The notes under the pieces: model-generated
The model's database searches: none
Told to the model about the DNA's origin: nothing
The model's input: the letters and a program-made list of their open reading frames with translations, nothing else
Program-made: the position numbers and the translations under genes
NCBI GenBank assembly: GCA_964578485.1
Contig: CAZODA010000097.1
Coordinates: 1-5,529 of the forward strand
DNA from: CAZODA01 sp964578485
Lineage (GTDB): Bacteria > Bacteroidota > Bacteroidia > Bacteroidales > Marinilabiliaceae
Reading direction: 5' to 3'
Length of the DNA stretch: 5,529 bases
Part shown: positions 3,200-5,529 of the stretch, piece by piece
How the letters are laid out: every line of letters starts with the position of its first letter
Position numbering within the stretch: position 1 is the first letter of the stretch

Positions 3200-5419
3200 A
3201 TGAGTACTAAAGTTATCACTTCAAATTATACTATCACAGGCTTGTCCTGTGCTTCTTGTGCCATAAACGCAGAAAAAACACTTAAAAAGCAAGAAGGAGT
3301 CATCAATGCTTCAGTGAATTTTGCTGATGCTTCGGTTCAAATCGAATATCAGGATGAGAAGATAGTACCCAAGGATTTTCGTGATGTACTGAAAGCCATT
3401 GGCTATGATATTCTCACCGAAAGTGAAGAGGAAGAAGCATCTGATCATCATGATTACCAGCAGAAGTTATTAATGGAAGCCCGGAAAAACATGTGGTTAG
3501 CTATTATCTTTTCGCTTCCTCTTGCGGTAATAGCAATGTTTCTCATGAATATTCCCTATGCTAATTATATAATGTGGGGCTTGAGTACTCCTGTTCTTGT
3601 AATCTTTGGTCGCCAGTTTTTTATAAACGCATGGAAACAAGCCAAACATTTCCAGGCAAATATGGATACTTTAGTAGCTTTAAGTACCGGTATTGCCTAT
3701 CTATTCAGTGTTTTCAACACTTTATTCCCACAAGTCTGGGAGCGTCAAGGACTTGCAGCTCATGTTTGGTTTGAAGCTGCTGCTGTAATTATTGCCTTTA
3801 TATTAATTGGTCGCTTCCTTGAGGAAAAAGCTAAAGCCAATACCTCATCAGCCATTCGTAAATTAATGGGCTTGCAGCCTAAGACGGTAATTAAAATTGA
3901 GCCAAACGGGAAAACTGTAAGCATGGATATTTCATCCATTAAAAAGGGAGATAAATTATTAGTTAGGCCCGGTGATAAGATTCCTGTTGATGCGCGAGTT
4001 TCTTCCGGTGTTTCTTTTGTGGATGAGAGTATGATATCCGGTGAGCCTATTCCTGTCGAAAAAACTGAAGGTGATGAAGTTTTGGCCGGAACAGTAAATC
4101 AGAAAGGCAGTTTAGAGATTATTGCCGAGAAAGTAGGTAAAGAAACCATGCTTGCCCATATTATTGAGATGGTTCAAAAAGCACAGGCAAGTAAAGCTCC
4201 GGTTCAAAAATTGGTTGATAAAATAGCCGGTATTTTTGTTCCTACAGTAATTATTTTAGCCCTTATCACCTTTTTTATCTGGTATTTTTTATCGGGTGAA
4301 AATGCCCTCACCCAGGCTTTTCTTTCATTGATAACCGTTCTTATTATAGCCTGTCCTTGTGCTCTTGGTTTAGCTACTCCCACTGCCATCATGGTTGGTG
4401 TAGGTAAAGGGGCTCAAAACGGAATTTTAATAAAAGATGCAGAAAGTTTAGAGCTTGCTCATAATATTGACACAGTAGTACTTGACAAAACAGGAACTAT
4501 TACCATTGGGCAACCTGTAGTTACCAATCAGTTATGGAAAAACGAGGATAATTATTTGCGTTCGCTTCTCTTTAATATTGAATCACAATCAGAGCATCCC
4601 TTAGCTGAAGCTGTATGTAATGCGCTTAGCGATTATGAAGATGCCTCTATAAAAGTATCCGAATTTACAAGTATCACAGGTAGAGGGGTAAAAGCAAAAA
4701 CAGAAGACGAAAGCTGGTTTGTCGGCAACACCCAGCTGATACAAGAAAATAATATATCCATACCCACAGAATGGGAAGAGGCAATTGAGCTCTATTACAA
4801 AGAAGCTAAAACAATAATTTATTTTGCTAACAGCAAGGAAGTTCTTGCAGTAATTGCCATTACTGATGAGTTAAAACCTTCCTCAGCGATGGCGGTTAAG
4901 GCATTACAAGATAAAGGGATAGAAGTCCACATGCTCACTGGTGACAATAAAAAAACTGCCGAGGTGATAGCAAATACTCTTGGTATAAAATCTTATCAAG
5001 CCGAAGTAATGCCTTCTGAAAAGGCTGCTTTTATAAAAGGGCTTCAAGAAAAAGGCAATACTGTTGCAATGGTTGGAGATGGAATTAATGACAGTGAAGC
5101 ATTGGCATTGGCAGATGTAGGAATTGCTATGGGACATGGTACCGACATTGCTATGGATGTGGCGAAAGTCACTTTAATATCCTCCGACTTGAGCTATATC
5201 CCTAAAGCTATACAATTATCAAAACTTACAGTGAAAACAATACGCCAAAATCTGTTTTGGGCCTTTATATATAATATTGTTGCTATTCCAATTGCAGCAG
5301 GAATATTATATCCTTTCACCGGCTTTTTACTTAACCCAATGATTGCAGGTGCTGCAATGGCCCTAAGTTCAGTATCGGTAGTATCGAACAGCCTAAGGTT
5401 GAAAGCGAAGAAAATATAA
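3200..5419 (+). CDS. copA: Copper-exporting P-type ATPase (P1B-1), CopA
   Basis: A 739-residue inner-membrane pump that would export Cu(I) (possibly Ag(I)) from the cytosol at the cost of ATP. One N-terminal HMA domain (about 9-72) carries GLSCASC with Cys17 and Cys20; an acidic/His linker (75-85) follows. Membrane segments lie near 98-116, 121-139, 157-174, 188-206, 345-364, 371-394, 684-702 and 706-726. Core motifs are all present: SGEP (280-283, TGE position), CPC (385-387) in the transport site, DKTGT (429-433, Asp429 phosphorylated), SEHPLAEA (464-471), TGDN (580-583), GDGIND (626-631), then YN (691-692) and MxxSS (720-724), which mark Cu(I) specificity in P1B-1 pumps. Length is normal for a one-HMA form. 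The ATG at 3200 has an A-rich leader without Shine-Dalgarno. The HMA-AraC gene upstream is the likely regulator. A heptamer array starts four bases after the TAA, so no ordinary terminator is seen. Confidence 0.97.
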   Translation: MSTKVITSNYTITGLSCASCAINAEKTLKKQEGVINASVNFADASVQIEYQDEKIVPKDFRDVLKAIGYDILTESEEEEASDHHDYQQKLLMEARKNMWLAIIFSLPLAVIAMFLMNIPYANYIMWGLSTPVLVIFGRQFFINAWKQAKHFQANMDTLVALSTGIAYLFSVFNTLFPQVWERQGLAAHVWFEAAAVIIAFILIGRFLEEKAKANTSSAIRKLMGLQPKTVIKIEPNGKTVSMDISSIKKGDKLLVRPGDKIPVDARVSSGVSFVDESMISGEPIPVEKTEGDEVLAGTVNQKGSLEIIAEKVGKETMLAHIIEMVQKAQASKAPVQKLVDKIAGIFVPTVIILALITFFIWYFLSGENALTQAFLSLITVLIIACPCALGLATPTAIMVGVGKGAQNGILIKDAESLELAHNIDTVVLDKTGTITIGQPVVTNQLWKNEDNYLRSLLFNIESQSEHPLAEAVCNALSDYEDASIKVSEFTSITGRGVKAKTEDESWFVGNTQLIQENNISIPTEWEEAIELYYKEAKTIIYFANSKEVLAVIAITDELKPSSAMAVKALQDKGIEVHMLTGDNKKTAEVIANTLGIKSYQAEVMPSEKAAFIKGLQEKGNTVAMVGDGINDSEALALADVGIAMGHGTDIAMDVAKVTLISSDLSYIPKAIQLSKLTVKTIRQNLFWAFIYNIVAIPIAAGILYPFTGFLLNPMIAGAAMALSSVSVVSNSLRLKAKKI

Positions 5420-5423
5420 CAAA

Positions 5424-5529
5424 GAGTTTAGGGTTTAGAGTTTAGGGTTTAGAGTTTAGGGTTTAGGGTTTAGGGTTTAGAGTTTAGGGTTTAGAGTTTA
5501 GGGTTTAGAGTTTAGGGTTTAGAGTTTAG
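5424..5529 (+). repeat. Right-edge heptamer tandem array
   Basis: Fifteen complete heptamers plus one base. The order is GAGTTTA and GGGTTTA alternating, broken once by three GGGTTTA in a row (5459-5479). It begins four bases after the copA stop codon and runs to the end of the window, so its true length is unknown. The last 50 bases (5480-5529) are identical to bases 1-50. Eight GGG runs on the + strand, three of them spaced by only TTTA, give some G-quadruplex potential. Confidence 0.97.

Noticed and set aside
4204..5137. Reverse-strand open frames inside copA (4204-4392, 4904-5137) and a forward out-of-frame one (3574-3774).
   Set aside because: Each overlaps conserved P-type ATPase coding sequence and has no recognisable domain; they are shadows.
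5424..5529. TTTAGGG matches the plant-type telomere repeat, suggesting a eukaryotic or linear telomere end.
   Set aside because: Genuine telomeres on a linear molecule would show CCCTAAA on the + strand at the left end and TTTAGGG at the right. Both ends here are G-rich on the + strand, units alternate with GAGTTTA, and all genes are bacterial.
1..5529. Small plasmid or phage genome.
   Set aside because: The identical ends fit a circle, but there is no replication initiator, mobilisation, partition or phage gene, and the gene content is housekeeping-like.

Overview
The window looks like chromosomal DNA of an AT-rich member of the Bacteroidota, probably a Bacteroidales-type organism. Three things point there: a regulator that fuses an HMA metal-binding domain to an AraC-type DNA-binding domain, a form I know from this phylum; start codons with little or no Shine-Dalgarno sequence; and intergenic filler of short G/T-rich tandem words (GAGTTTA, CTTTGCGTGA, TAATTCG), which I also recall from Bacteroidota. 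This assignment is inference; no rRNA or other marker gene is present.

Layout. Positions 1-1284 hold no intact gene. This stretch is a patchwork of tandem heptamers, small GC-rich hairpins, two direct copies of a ~140-bp module (457-615 and 884-1050, 128/140 identical over the aligned core), a partial inverted copy of that module (376-403), and, between the two copies, a short decayed fragment that reads like RhuM (virulence protein family). Positions 1285-2322 encode a URO-D fold protein (COG0407-like, not the heme enzyme HemE). A strong 12-bp inverted repeat follows, probably a terminator. Positions 2498-3058 encode the HMA-AraC regulator and 3200-5419 encode a CopA-type P1B Cu(I)-exporting ATPase, both on the + strand. 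Positions 5424-5529 return to the heptamer repeat.

How the genes work together. The regulator and CopA form a plausible copper-homeostasis pair: a one-component sensor with a CxxC-containing HMA domain next to the pump that would lower cytosolic copper. The 141-bp gap and dyad symmetries around both genes suggest regulation at each promoter rather than a simple operon. The URO-D protein is separated from them by a likely terminator and has no visible functional link.

The most unusual feature is the repeat landscape. The window starts and ends in the same GAGTTTA/GGGTTTA array in the same orientation, and its first 50 and last 50 bases are identical. This fits a contig broken at, or circularised through, a dispersed tandem repeat. 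Several unrelated-looking words in the 5' region also share a strict 7-bp period.
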